Positions 19,048 to 28,474 of a stretch of 64,000 nt of DNA are shown in pieces. A program made the translations under genes and the position numbers. Positions within the stretch are counted from its first letter, which is position 1, and each line of letters starts with the position of its first letter. The stretch lies in the NCBI GenBank assembly GCA_963755195.1, contig CAVWIZ010000008.1, forward strand, positions 434,001-498,000, written 5' to 3'. Source of the stretch: CAVQJU01 sp963755195. Lineage in GTDB: Bacteria > Acidobacteriota > Vicinamibacteria > Vicinamibacterales > CAVVIG01. The notes under the pieces are model-generated. The model made no database searches. It saw only the letters and a program-made list of their open reading frames with translations, and was not told the DNA's origin.

Positions 19048-20450
19048 AGAAGATCGCACTTATCGCCACGCGTGAGTTTCTGGCGACCGTCAGCACGCGC
19101 GCGTTCATCCTCGGCCTGCTGATGACACCGGCCATCATTGCGGTCGTCGCCATCGTCTTTCCCCGCATCATGACGCGGAGCGTCCAGGTGCAGGGCGAGG
19201 TCGCCGTCATCGACCGGTCGGGCGCACTGACCCAGGGGCTGCGGACCGCGCTCGACCCGCAGCGGATCAAGGCGCGGCGCGCGGAGCAGACGCGCCAGGC
19301 GATCACCCAGGCGCCGGAGACCGTGCGCACGTTCGCTGGACAAGCCGAACAGGGCGGCCCGGGACGTGCCGACTCGCCGGCGCCTCCCAACCGGGCGGCC
19401 GAGATCGCGTTCGGCGCCGTGCCTGAGATTTCTCTGCTCGAACGTCCGGCCGCCGCCGATCCGCAGCAGGAGAAAATCTGGCTGACCGACGACCTGGCCA
19501 AGCCGCGTCATCTGGCGCTCGTGGTGATTCATCCAGACGCCGTCGTGCCGTCTGCCGGACAATCCGAGTACGGCAGCTACGACCTCTACGTTCCTCAAAA
19601 CCTGGACGACCGGATCGAGAACGAGATCTACCAGAGCCTGCGCGAGGCGATTGTCAACGCGCGGGTGAAAGCCCAGTCGCTCGATCGCGCGAAAATCGAT
19701 TCGATCATCCGGGTGAACCGCGTCGCGTCCGTCACCGTGACGAAAACCAACGAGCGTCAGACGGTCGCCGGGTTCAACGTGATGCTGCCGATGGCGTTCG
19801 GGATGCTGATGTTCATCGGGGTCATGACGGGCGGGCAGTCGCTGCTGACGTCAACCGTCGAGGAAAAATCGAGCCGCGTCATCGAAATCATCCTGTCGGC
19901 CGTGTCGCCGATGGAACTGATGGCCGGCAAGCTCCTCGGACAGATGGCCGTCAGCCTCCTCGCGCTGGGGCTCTACGTCGCCATGGGAGTCGCGATGCTC
20001 GTATCGTTCGCGATTCTGGGTCTGCTCAACCCCTGGCTCCTCGTCTATCTCCTCATCTTCTTTGTGATCTCCTATCTCGTGTTGGGGTCGATGATGTTGA
20101 CCGTCGGGGCCGTCGTCAACGACATGCGCGAAGCGCAGTCGATGATGATGCCGATCATGATGCTCATCATGGCGCCGTGGATCTTCTGGTTTCCGATCTC
20201 GCGCGAACCGAACTCCACGTTCAGCACCGTGGTCAGTTTCATCCCGCCCGTGAACACCTTCACGATGCTCCTTCGCATGACGTCGAACGCGCCCCCGCCG
20301 TGGTGGCAGGTCTGGGTGTCGATCGCGATCGGGGTGGCGGCCGTCTTCGCTGTCCTGTGGTTTGCGGCGAAGGTATTCCGGATTGGGCTGCTGATGTACG
20401 GCAAGCCGCCGAATTTCGCCACGATGATCCGCTGGGCCCGCGCGGCCTGA
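19044..20450 (+). CDS. ABC-2 type permease (NatB-like)
   Basis: 468 residues. One N-terminal membrane helix (FILGLLMTPAIIAVVAIVF) is followed by a large extracytoplasmic domain (about residues 50-250). Five or six more helices lie in the C-terminal third, including the conserved VEEKSSRVIEIILSAVSP segment that contacts the ATPase. This matches NatB/YhaP-type exporters, partners of NatA-like ATPases, which extrude sodium ions or small toxic molecules. Substrate unknown. It overlaps the ATPase gene by four bases. Confidence 0.92.
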
Positions 20451-20558
20451 GACGGCCGCCACCTGGGAGCGACGATCGTGTTAAGCTGACAACCAAGTAG
20501 ATTCGCAAACGCAGCGGGGATAGGGGCCTTCATGTCGAAGGTGCATTTCTGTTGCGTG

Positions 20559-20603
20559 AAGAGCGGAGCCCCTGGCCGACTCGTGGCCGAAGGCTCCGCT
20601 CTT
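20559..20603 (+). terminator. Strong hairpin after the ABC operon, terminator or part of a small RNA
   Basis: A perfect 12-bp inverted repeat (AAGAGCGGAGCC, 20559-20570, and GGCTCCGCTCTT, 20592-20603) encloses 21 bases and ends in a short T-rich tract (CTTTGTATTT). It is 109 bases beyond the permease stop and 59 before the next start. An intrinsic terminator for the exporter operon is the simple reading. A small RNA or a leader structure of the downstream gene is possible. Confidence 0.6.
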
Positions 20604-20661
20604 TGTATTTGGAGGGCTGTCATCGGCTGCGAGCGCTCACGGCGCCCGCGAGGAGACAGCC

Positions 20662-21782
20662 ATGACCCGATTTTTTCTCGCATCGGCCGCTGCCATCGTC
20701 GTTCTCGCGCTCGGGCAGATTCGCCCGGGTGCGCAACAGCCGCCGGCGCGCGTCGCTGTCGGCGCGTCGAGCGACTGGGTGGTCGAAGGCGCCGGCCGCG
20801 AGGCCGACGTCAAGACCGCCGCGTTTCTCGGACGCGACGCGCTGTGGCTGCGTAACGGGACGCACGCCATCAAATCCGGCGTGCGGTTGACCGACGGAAC
20901 GATCGAGCTCGACGTGGCGCCGATGGACCACGGCGATTTCGTCGCCATCGTGTTCCGCCGCGAGTCGCTCGCCAACCACGAAAATATCTACATCAGGCCC
21001 AGTCGGTCCGGCGAGTTCATGGCGATTCAGTACGCACCGCGCACCAACGCCAGCTCGACGTGGCAGCTCTATCCACAGTTCACGGCCGAGGTGGTGTGGC
21101 CGCGCAACCAGTGGACCCACGTCAGGGTCGAGGTCCAGGGCTCAGCGCTCGAAGTGTTCGTCGGCAATGCGCAGAAACCGACGTTGTCAGTCGCGCGCCT
21201 GCGGCATGTGTCGGCAAACGGCGACGTCGGATTCTGGGCGCGTGTGAACAACCAGCCGACAGAGTGGGCGGCCGCGATCTCGAACGTTCTGATTCGGCCC
21301 GCTGCGAACACGACGTCCCGCATCGACACACCTGCGGTTGAAGCGGGTCGAATCGCGGCCTGGGAGGCCGCCGGTCCCGTCGTCGCCAGGCAGGCGGTCG
21401 TCGAGGCGCTGCCGGCAAACCTGGAATGGAAGCCCGCGAGTGCGGAGGAGGCCGGTCTCGTCAACCTCAATCGCCTCTTTCCCGCACGGCCTCAGCTGGG
21501 GCGGCAGACGGCATTCCTCCGTACGACGATCGACGCCACTTCGCCGCGCCGCCAGCTTGCCGGCATCGGGTACAGCGACGACGTCACCGTGTTCGTGAAC
21601 GGCGAGCCCGTGTATCGGGGACGAATGGATGGGAGAGCCGGACGCCTGGATTCGTCAGCTTCGTCGACCCGCGCTTCGAGCGTGTGTGGCTGCTGCTGCG
21701 TGCCGGCGTGAATGAGATCGTGCTGGCTGTCACCGACGATCAGCGGTTCGGCTGGGGAGCCGCGATGTCGCTCGAGCCGTGA
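20662..21782 (+). CDS. Secreted protein with concanavalin-like (LamG/DUF1080-type) domain, frameshifted near the end
   Basis: A signal peptide (FFLASAAAIVVLALG) leads into a jelly-roll domain. It is recognised by strand patterns such as DGTIELDVAP, HGDFVAIVFRR, WTHVRVEVQGSALEVFVG and GDVGFWARVNN, the hallmarks of the LamG/3-keto-disaccharide-hydrolase fold. About residues 240-370 form a second beta-sandwich. At about 21630 the frame shifts by one base; read across it, the protein continues as NGWESRTPGF and ends AMSLEP at 21782. The uninterrupted frame stops at 21711. Likely periplasmic sugar-binding; no catalytic residue assigned. Confidence 0.75.
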
Positions 21783-21807
21783 AGAAACTGCGTGCTTCGT
21801 CAGGCGC

Positions 21808-23182
21808 TTATTGTGTTTTCCCAGGAGCCGACGCCGGTTCGATCCGGATCAGCGCACCGTCGTTCTCGCCAGTCAGGACATAGAGGAGACCGTCGGGACC
21901 CTGGCGCACGTCGCGAATGCGCTGCCGCAGCTCCCAGAACATCGACTCGCGGTGGAGCTCCTCCCACTTGTCGTTGAAATCAATCCGATCGAGATGGCCG
22001 GATCGCGGCACTTCGCCCTGACGCATGCCGCCGGCGAAGACATTCCCCTTCCATTGCGGGAAACGGTCGCCCGTGTAGAAGGTCAATCCCGACGTGGCGA
22101 TCGCCGGCACCCAGAACACCAGCGGCGGCTCCATCCCTTCCTGCCATGGCTTGTCGTTCACGCGAGGGCCCAGATAGAAACGGCCGAAGCTGACGACGGG
22201 CCATCCGTAGTTCTTGCCGGGCAGGAGCACGTTGATTTCGTCGCCGCCGTTCGGACCGTTTTCCGATTCCCAGATGGCGCCGGTGTCGGGATGCACCGTC
22301 AGCCCCAGCGCGTTTCGGTGCCCGAGCGTGTAGATCTCGGGCCGGTAGCCGTTGCGACCCACGAACGGATTGTCCGGCGGCACGGTGCCGTCGTCCCTCA
22401 GCCGCAGCACCTTGCCGGCGAGGCTGTTCCGATCCTGAGGTGGCGCGCCGGCCGGGTCGGGGTTGCCGATCGGCGTGTCGCCGTAGCCCACCGTCATGTA
22501 CACCATGCCGTCCTTGCCGAACACGATTCGCGAGGCGTTGCCCGAGGCCGATCGCCGAAAAGATGTCGCTCGCCTCGACGAGCGCGGCCCCGTCCCATCG
22601 CGCGCGCGCGAGCGTGATCGTGCCGGGAGGGCCTCCTGGTCCGGGCGCCGGGGCAGCGCCCGCGGCCGGCTTGTGATAGGTGAAGTACACCAGCTTGTTC
22701 TCGCTGAAGCGCGGATGCAGCGCGAGATCCATGAGCCCCGCGAGACCGGCGGCCTGCACCTTGGGCACGCCTGCGACCGGCGTCGGATCGAGCACGCCGT
22801 TGCGAACGATACGCAGTCGGCCTGGACGCTCCGTCACGAGCATCGAGCCGTCGGGAAGAAACGCCATGCTCCAGGGCTGGTTGAGCCCTTTGGTGACCGT
22901 CAGTCGAATCTGACGCTGGATGGCGGTGTCGAGGACGATGGGGCCGTCAGGGAGGGCGGGCGAAGGCCAGTTGATCGGCGGAGGCGCCGTCGGCGCGCGT
23001 CCCGCGCCCCGTCCCCCCGGACCGCCTGGCGGTTGTTGACCGCGTCCGCCGCCGCCCGGCGCGGCGGCCGGTTGACCCTGTGGAAGTTGTTGAGGTTGTG
23101 CAGGCTGTTGAGCTGCGCCGGCCGCGACGACGAGAACGGTCAGAGCCGCGAGCGACCCGACCCACGACATGCGCACCTTCAT
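21808..23182 (-). CDS. PQQ-dependent sugar dehydrogenase (GSDH/Ylii-like beta-propeller), frameshifted
   Basis: A periplasmic six-bladed propeller of the soluble glucose/sorbosone dehydrogenase family. The signal peptide and a Pro/Gly/Gln-rich linker (about residues 20-75) precede the first blade. Family motifs: NQPWSMAFLPDGSMLVTERPG, GLMDLALHPRF, GHRNALGLTVHP, and NGPNGGDEINVL, which holds the calcium site. Near 22545 one base is missing: the frame changes between ASDIFSAIG and FGKDGMVY. The electron acceptor is probably a cytochrome c. It lies 28 bases downstream of the small CTCGCG protein gene, likely one transcript. Confidence 0.85.
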
Positions 23183-23210
23183 GAGCCGATCTCCTGTTTG
23201 ACTACCGCGA

Positions 23211-23555
23211 TCACAGGTGCGCTGCGTCTCGCACCATCGTCTTGATCCGTTCGACGTTGCTGTCGCGGACAGGGCACGTGCTGTCGGTGGCCACGCACTG
23301 CGCCAACGTCATCCCGCAGCCGCAGGTGCATCGTGCAAGGTTCGCCGCCTTGAGCGCGCTCCGCTTCCCGTTCGACGTCAGGTCCGAAAAATTCACGGCG
23401 GTCAGCTCGCGCTCGCCGTACGCCACTCCGTCCATTTGAGACGCGAAATAGACCACCACCGCCACGACCGCCAGCCCGGCGATCCATTTGAGGGCCTTGA
23501 GATAGCGCGGTCCGGTCCTCTTGCGCCGCGCACTCTGTCTTGCAGTCTTCTTCAC
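23211..23555 (-). CDS. Membrane-anchored protein with CTCGCG cysteine motif (114 aa)
   Basis: A basic N-terminus (residues 1-23) and one membrane helix (WIAGLAVVAVVVYFAS) anchor a short external domain. The C-terminal third has five cysteines in RCTCGCGMTLAQC...STCPV, reminiscent of PCYCGC-motif and CcmH-like proteins that handle metals or thiols. No function can be assigned. It precedes the sugar dehydrogenase on the same strand and is divergent from the cytochrome/PQQ gene across a 139-base region, suggesting a role in the redox cluster. Confidence 0.7.
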   Translation of the reverse strand: MKKTARQSARRKRTGPRYLKALKWIAGLAVVAVVVYFASQMDGVAYGERELTAVNFSDLTSNGKRSALKAANLARCTCGCGMTLAQCVATDSTCPVRDSNVERIKTMVRDAAHL

Positions 23556-23694
23556 TAGGACGCTTTCACCAAGACGCTCGCTGGAGGCGCATTATCACAT
23601 GTAAAATGCATGAGTTCCAACCAATACAGGTTCGGGGCGCGCATCCGCGGCGCGCGTTTGTAATACACTTCGGGTCGTCTTTCAGAATCCTCTT

Positions 23695-25578
23695 ATGAAG
23701 AAACACATCCACGTATTGATGGTCGTCGTCGCCGGGGTTGGCGTGCTGGCCTGGGCGGGCGTGTTTGCACCTCGGGCCGCGGGGCAGGCGCCGCCCGGGT
23801 TCGTCGCCGGCACCGAAAACGGGTTCGCGACGTTCCAGACGCAGTGCGCGCAGTGCCACGGCAACCCCAACGTCGATCGCGCGCCGACGCCGACGGCGCT
23901 GCGGGAGATGTCACCGGAAAAGATCTACGACGCGCTCACGACCGGTGTGATGCAGACGCAGGCCATGGCGTTGACCGATCAGCAGAAGAAAGGCGTCGCC
24001 GAGTTCATGGCCGGCCGGCCGCTCGGCAGCGCCAAACAAGGCGATGCCGCGAACATGGGCTTCCAGTGCCGGACGAATCCGCCGCTCGCGAATCCCGCCG
24101 ACGGCCCCGCGTGGAACGGCTGGAGTCCCGACCTCGCCAACACGCGGTTTCAGCCGGCGCGCGTGGCAGGTCTGACGGCCGCGCAGATTCCGCGGCTGAA
24201 GCTCAAGTGGGCGTTCGGCTATCCGTCCGGCGTGTCGGCGAACGCGCAGCCGACCATCGTGTCGGGACGCGTGTTCGTCGGCAGCGACAACGGCTTCGTC
24301 TATTCGATTGACGCGAAGACCGGCTGCGTGTACTGGTCGTTCGAAAACGGATCGATCATCCGCAACGCGCTGACCGTAGCGCCGGTGACCGGCCAGGGCG
24401 ACGCGAAGTACGCCGTCTTCTTCGGCGACGGACACGCCAACGTCTTCGCGCTCAACGCGCAGGACGGCACGCTCCTGTGGAAGACGAAAGCCGATCCGCA
24501 CTTCATCGCCCGCATCACGGCCGGCGTCCGCTATTTCGACGGGAAGCTCATCGTTCCCGTTTCGTCGTCCGAGGAATTCAGCAGCGGCAATCCTGGCTAC
24601 CCCTGCTGCAGCTCGCGCGGGAGCGTCGTCGCGCTCAATGCGAACACCGGCAAGGAGATTTGGAAGGCGTGGGTCGTGCCCGACGAGCCGAAGCCCTACA
24701 AGACGATGGCGAACGGCGTGGTGCTCTACGCGCCGGCGGGCGGCGCCGTGTGGAACTCGCCGACGATCGATCCGGTGAGGCGCGCCGTGTACTTCGGCAC
24801 CGGCGACGCGACGACGGCGCCGCCGGCGAAGACGACGGACGCCATCATGGCGGTGGATCTCGACACGGGAAAACTTCTCTGGTCGTATCAGGCGACCGAG
24901 AACGACGTGTTCATGGGCGGCTGCAACGGCCCGAACAAGAGCGAAGCCTGCCCGAACCCGATGGGCCCCGATATGGACATCGGCAACTCGCCGATGCTGA
25001 CAACGCTGCCGAACGGCAAGCGCGTGCTCATCGCCGGCACGAAGTCGGCCGACATCTTCGCGCTCGATCCCGACGACAACGGGAAGCTCCTCTACCGGAT
25101 CCATCCGCTGGGCCTGCCGCTCAACGGCAACGGGCGCGGACGCGCGTCGATTGTGTGGGGCGGCGCGGCGGACGACCGACTCGCCTATTACGGCATCGGC
25201 GGCGCCGGCCTCGCGGCCGTGCAGCAGGCCACGGGTGAGCGCGTGTGGCTCTTCACGCCTCCTCAGCCCGCAGCCGCGGCTGGTGGCCGTGGGCGCGGAC
25301 CATCCCTCGGCGCCGCGGCGACAGCGATCCCCGGCGTGGTGTTTCAGGGAGCGTCGGACGGCAAGCTGTACGCCGTGTCCACCGCTGACGGTAAACAGCT
25401 GTGGGAGTACGACACCGCGAAAGAGTTCGAAACGATCAACCGCGTGCAGGCGCACGGCGGCGCCATCAGCACGTCAGGCGCCGTGATCGTCAACGGGATG
25501 GTGTACATCGGCTCGGGCTACGCGGTCGGATCCGGCGCCTCGGGCGGGAATGTCCTGTTGGCGTTTGGCGTGGACTAG
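23695..25578 (+). CDS. Cytochrome c / PQQ-binding beta-propeller dehydrogenase
   Basis: 627 residues, exported by an N-terminal signal (VVVAGVGVLAWAGVF). A class I haem c site CAQCH lies at residues 51-55, and the C-terminal part is a quinoprotein propeller. Repeated Trp-docking motifs are visible (NTGKEIWKAW, DTGKLLWSYQ, ADGKQLWEYD). It resembles PVA-dehydrogenase or alcohol dehydrogenase type II fusions, but with the cytochrome domain first. It probably oxidises an alcohol or sugar and passes electrons through its haem to the respiratory chain. Substrate unknown. A C-C-S motif (YPCCSS) near residue 303 may be a disulphide of the family. Confidence 0.9.
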   Translation: MKKHIHVLMVVVAGVGVLAWAGVFAPRAAGQAPPGFVAGTENGFATFQTQCAQCHGNPNVDRAPTPTALREMSPEKIYDALTTGVMQTQAMALTDQQKKGVAEFMAGRPLGSAKQGDAANMGFQCRTNPPLANPADGPAWNGWSPDLANTRFQPARVAGLTAAQIPRLKLKWAFGYPSGVSANAQPTIVSGRVFVGSDNGFVYSIDAKTGCVYWSFENGSIIRNALTVAPVTGQGDAKYAVFFGDGHANVFALNAQDGTLLWKTKADPHFIARITAGVRYFDGKLIVPVSSSEEFSSGNPGYPCCSSRGSVVALNANTGKEIWKAWVVPDEPKPYKTMANGVVLYAPAGGAVWNSPTIDPVRRAVYFGTGDATTAPPAKTTDAIMAVDLDTGKLLWSYQATENDVFMGGCNGPNKSEACPNPMGPDMDIGNSPMLTTLPNGKRVLIAGTKSADIFALDPDDNGKLLYRIHPLGLPLNGNGRGRASIVWGGAADDRLAYYGIGGAGLAAVQQATGERVWLFTPPQPAAAAGGRGRGPSLGAAATAIPGVVFQGASDGKLYAVSTADGKQLWEYDTAKEFETINRVQAHGGAISTSGAVIVNGMVYIGSGYAVGSGASGGNVLLAFGVD

Positions 25579-25935
25579 CGGAGCACCGATCAAGAAGACA
25601 ACGTACAACGCGGATAGTCCTAGAACCCCCACGGTCACCGCAGCGCTCGCAACGCTCGCAGCGGTGAGAGTGTCTTCCATTTTCGTGTAGTGCACCTCGA
25701 TAAGGCGATTCGAACGCAGAGCACGCAAAGGACGCGCAGAGATCGCAGAGCGATTCGACGCGGCGCCGCGAAGCGGCGGGCCGGCTTTGCCGGCCGGCCG
25801 CGTCGAATCGATCGTCACTCTGCGATCTCGGCGATCTCTTGGTTGATCGTCTTTCGGAGCGTCCTCAGCGGTGGAGGGTTCCCGTCGTGTGCTTCGTGTC
25901 TTCGTGGTAGCCAGCCGCAGGCTCAGAATCCAGAG
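25579..25935. repeat. Intergenic palindromic element and direct-repeat tail
   Basis: This 357-base gap has no convincing gene. Its core, 25741-25827, is a long imperfect palindrome. The outer arms GATCGCAGAG (25741-25750) and CTCTGCGATC (25818-25827), the middle arms CGATTCGACGCGGC (25751-25764) and GCCGCGTCGAATCG (25797-25810), and an inner hairpin GGCCGGC-TTT-GCCGGCC (25779-25795) are all perfect. The tail near 25895-25920 reads, in reverse, like ACCACGAAGACACGAAGCAC, and a similar ACCACGAAAACGCGAAGGCA occurs near 29461. This looks like a REP/MITE-like non-coding repeat. Confidence 0.75.
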
Positions 25936-26982
25936 CTACCGAATCCGGTCTTTCTCGGCGGCGCGCGCGGCGCTCAGGACGTTGGTCACGGCGTGATTTC
26001 CCTCGTGGCACTCGTACGGCATGATTCGCTCGTTGTCATTGAGCGTCAGCGGAATCGCAAACGTCCACGGACGCGTCCAGGTCGTCGGATCCTCGACGGT
26101 CATCGACCACTCAATCTTGTCGGGCGCGGTGCGGGAAAAGCGCTCGACCAGGCGCAGCGCGTCGGCGTTCGCGTTTCGGTAGGCGCTGCGCTCGCGGAAA
26201 TTGGTTGTTTCGACGACAAGCGTGTTGCCGTCCCAGCGTCCGCGCGCGTCACCCATGTCCAGGCGGATTCCGTTGCCGGCGTGCGGCCGGCCGTCGAGCG
26301 GAATCAGCCGCGTCTCGTGAATCATCTCGTAGCGAATACCCACCCACCCCGGTCCCTGCACGATCTGATAGGAGTCGCCGTAGATGCCCGGCAGCATCGA
26401 TCCGGGGAACCCCCGGGTGATGCACCGATCGGTCAGGCTGAAGTCGTCGTGACCGTTGAAGGGACCGCTGCCGAAGCTGCTTCTGGCAGGTCCCTGCGCC
26501 GCCATGCGCGCCTGGGCCGCCGGCGTCATCGGAGGGATCTTCCCGTCCGGCGGATCCACCACGAACCAGGCCCGGCTCCCCTTGGTGATTTCGTAGATGT
26601 CGCGGAACTCCGCCGAGTTGCCGATCTGGCCCTCGGGATCTCCGCCGAAAAAAGGCGCGCGCTCGAGTTGGTCCTGCTGACGCTTCTTCAGGACGTCGGC
26701 CAGTTCATGGGCGGTCACGTCCGCAAGCTGCCGTCCCTCGAACTCCCGTGGTCGCTCAAAGGGCGTCCCTTGTTCGTACTTGTTCGTGAAATTGCCTTGG
26801 AGGTCGGGATCGCCCCACGCCGTCCTGGGCAGCGTCCACGCCTTCGGAGCTCCGGCCTTCGCGGCCGCCGCATTGACTGCCGTGGGCGCCTGGCCGGGCG
26901 ACCCCGACGACAGGGGCGCTGCCAACGACGCCACTCCGATTCCGACGCCGACACCGACCGCGACAAACACTCGATGCGTCAT
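25936..26982 (-). CDS. Secreted protein of unknown function, paralogue of 31721-32752
   Basis: A 348-residue exported protein (signal about residues 1-30). The mature region shares long stretches with the product of 31721-32752: GDPDLQGNFTNKYEQGTPFE, FRDIYEIT, VDPPDGKIPP, GSMLPGIYGDSYQIVQGPG, MIHETRLIPLDGRPHAGNGI and VVETTNFRERS. A widespread family in Acidobacteria with no known function; possible substrate- or copper-related roles are guesses. Start ATG 26982 is preceded by GAGG. It follows the cytochrome-monooxygenase gene on the same strand (26 bases between them), suggesting an operon. Confidence 0.82.
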   Translation of the reverse strand: MTHRVFVAVGVGVGIGVASLAAPLSSGSPGQAPTAVNAAAAKAGAPKAWTLPRTAWGDPDLQGNFTNKYEQGTPFERPREFEGRQLADVTAHELADVLKKRQQDQLERAPFFGGDPEGQIGNSAEFRDIYEITKGSRAWFVVDPPDGKIPPMTPAAQARMAAQGPARSSFGSGPFNGHDDFSLTDRCITRGFPGSMLPGIYGDSYQIVQGPGWVGIRYEMIHETRLIPLDGRPHAGNGIRLDMGDARGRWDGNTLVVETTNFRERSAYRNANADALRLVERFSRTAPDKIEWSMTVEDPTTWTRPWTFAIPLTLNDNERIMPYECHEGNHAVTNVLSAARAAEKDRIR

Positions 26983-27008
26983 CTGAACCTCGCGTGACGT
27001 CTTACGCG

Positions 27009-28403
27009 TTACGCGCCGGAGGGCACGGCGAACCGCGACTTGATGACCTTCTTCGGATCGACGCTCTTGTCCACGACAAGGCTGAAGAACGGGAACATCA
27101 TCTCTTCCCATGTCATCGTGCCCATGTACACGGTGCGGTTGGGATCGGGATTGAACCTGTTGCTCGCCGAGTTGTCGAAATGCGCGGACACGACGAGCTT
27201 GGTGCCCTTCGGCACCTTGATGGGCTTCGCCGGGTTGTAGCCGAGCTGCCAATTGAAGTCGTAGCGGGGGACGTTCAGCACGATTTCCTTCCGGCCATCC
27301 GGGTACTCGAGCGTGTACGTCATGTCCTTCCCGCGCACGTGCATGTGCGGCATCATCCACACGAGCTCCGCATCGGCCTCGAAGGTGACCTCAGCCGGGG
27401 GGCTCGCCCAGTTGGGATCGTTTGGCGGAATCGCAAACCGCCTGCGGTCGCCGGGCGCCGAGGTGCCGAGCGACACGTAGATCCGCTGGGGCGGCTCCCT
27501 GGCAATCGTGACGCCGATTTCCGGCGCGTCGACGACATCCTGACCGGTCGGCGTGTAGTGAACCTGGATGGAGACGTCAGACCCGGCGGGAATCAGCTTC
27601 GCGGCGCCGAAGACGCGGTAGTCCTCGAACGACTTGCCCGGCACGTAGCAGCCGTCCGCGCTGGTGTTGTTCGTGACATGGCGCGCGGGCTTGGTTCCCG
27701 GAGGCAGAAGATTGTTGATGCCCTGGCCGTCGAGATCGATTCCGTCGGCATCGCGCTGCCTGTCGACCCACTTCGGATCGTTGTACTTGACGTTGGGATC
27801 GTGCTCGACGAACGAAATGCAGATGTGGTGCGTCACCGGCAGCACGCTCGGCTTGATCTCGAGCGAGGTGATCCACGTGTCCTTCGTGAAACCGCTCGAC
27901 ACGATGTAGGTCGACCACTCGATGACGCTCTTCGGCGTGTGCGCCGGCACGGGGTAGTCCATGCCTTTGATGATGTAGTCGGGTTTGACCGTCCAGCCGT
28001 TCTGCGCCCACTCGACGGCCGGCGGCGCGTCCGCGGGATCGCCGGCGGGCGATCCGGCGTCGGTCCACTTCACGATCGTGTCGATCTCTCCCTGCGTGAG
28101 CGACGGGTCGTTCGAGAATGCGCCGTGCTGCGCGTCGGCAAACCATGGTGGCATCTGCCGCGACTCTACTTTGACTTTGATGCTCCTCGCCCAGGGGCGC
28201 GTGCTCTCGTACGTCAACAGCGAGAACGGCGCGATCTGGCCGGGGCGATGGCAGCTCTGACAGTTCTTCTGCAGAATGGGCAGGACCTCCTTGTAGAACG
28301 TCGGCGAGGAGGCGGAGGACGTCTGGGCCGTCAGGTGCAGCGAGTATGAACTGATGAGGGCCAGTGACGAGGCAGCCGCGGCAGTCGCGTAAAGACGCTT
28401 CAT
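27009..28403 (-). CDS. Cytochrome c with copper type II monooxygenase-like domain
   Basis: 464 residues after the ATG at 28403. Signal peptide (about residues 5-27), haem-binding CQSCH at residues 48-52, then a long beta-rich region. It contains the motif MMPHMHVRGKDMTYTL, like the copper-binding stretch of the ascorbate-dependent type II monooxygenase fold, and other conserved histidines (THHICISF). This combination is common in Acidobacteria and Planctomycetes, where it is annotated as a c-type cytochrome of unknown substrate. The upstream frame extension to 28769 does not look coding. It shares a direction and close spacing with the following secreted protein gene. Confidence 0.85.
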   Translation of the reverse strand: MKRLYATAAAASSLALISSYSLHLTAQTSSASSPTFYKEVLPILQKNCQSCHRPGQIAPFSLLTYESTRPWARSIKVKVESRQMPPWFADAQHGAFSNDPSLTQGEIDTIVKWTDAGSPAGDPADAPPAVEWAQNGWTVKPDYIIKGMDYPVPAHTPKSVIEWSTYIVSSGFTKDTWITSLEIKPSVLPVTHHICISFVEHDPNVKYNDPKWVDRQRDADGIDLDGQGINNLLPPGTKPARHVTNNTSADGCYVPGKSFEDYRVFGAAKLIPAGSDVSIQVHYTPTGQDVVDAPEIGVTIAREPPQRIYVSLGTSAPGDRRRFAIPPNDPNWASPPAEVTFEADAELVWMMPHMHVRGKDMTYTLEYPDGRKEIVLNVPRYDFNWQLGYNPAKPIKVPKGTKLVVSAHFDNSASNRFNPDPNRTVYMGTMTWEEMMFPFFSLVVDKSVDPKKVIKSRFAVPSGA

Positions 28404-28474
28404 GAACCGATCCTCCCACAGAGCAATGTGTGAGCCAACGGCCCCTAATTGTAAATGACTCCGGCACTCCGGCG

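Noticed and set aside
25474..25680. Possible 68-residue membrane protein starting MEDTLTAASVAS on the minus strand
   Set aside because: Has a hydrophobic segment, but overlaps the end of the PQQ gene by about 105 bases in antisense and has no ribosome binding site. Kept only as a weak possibility.
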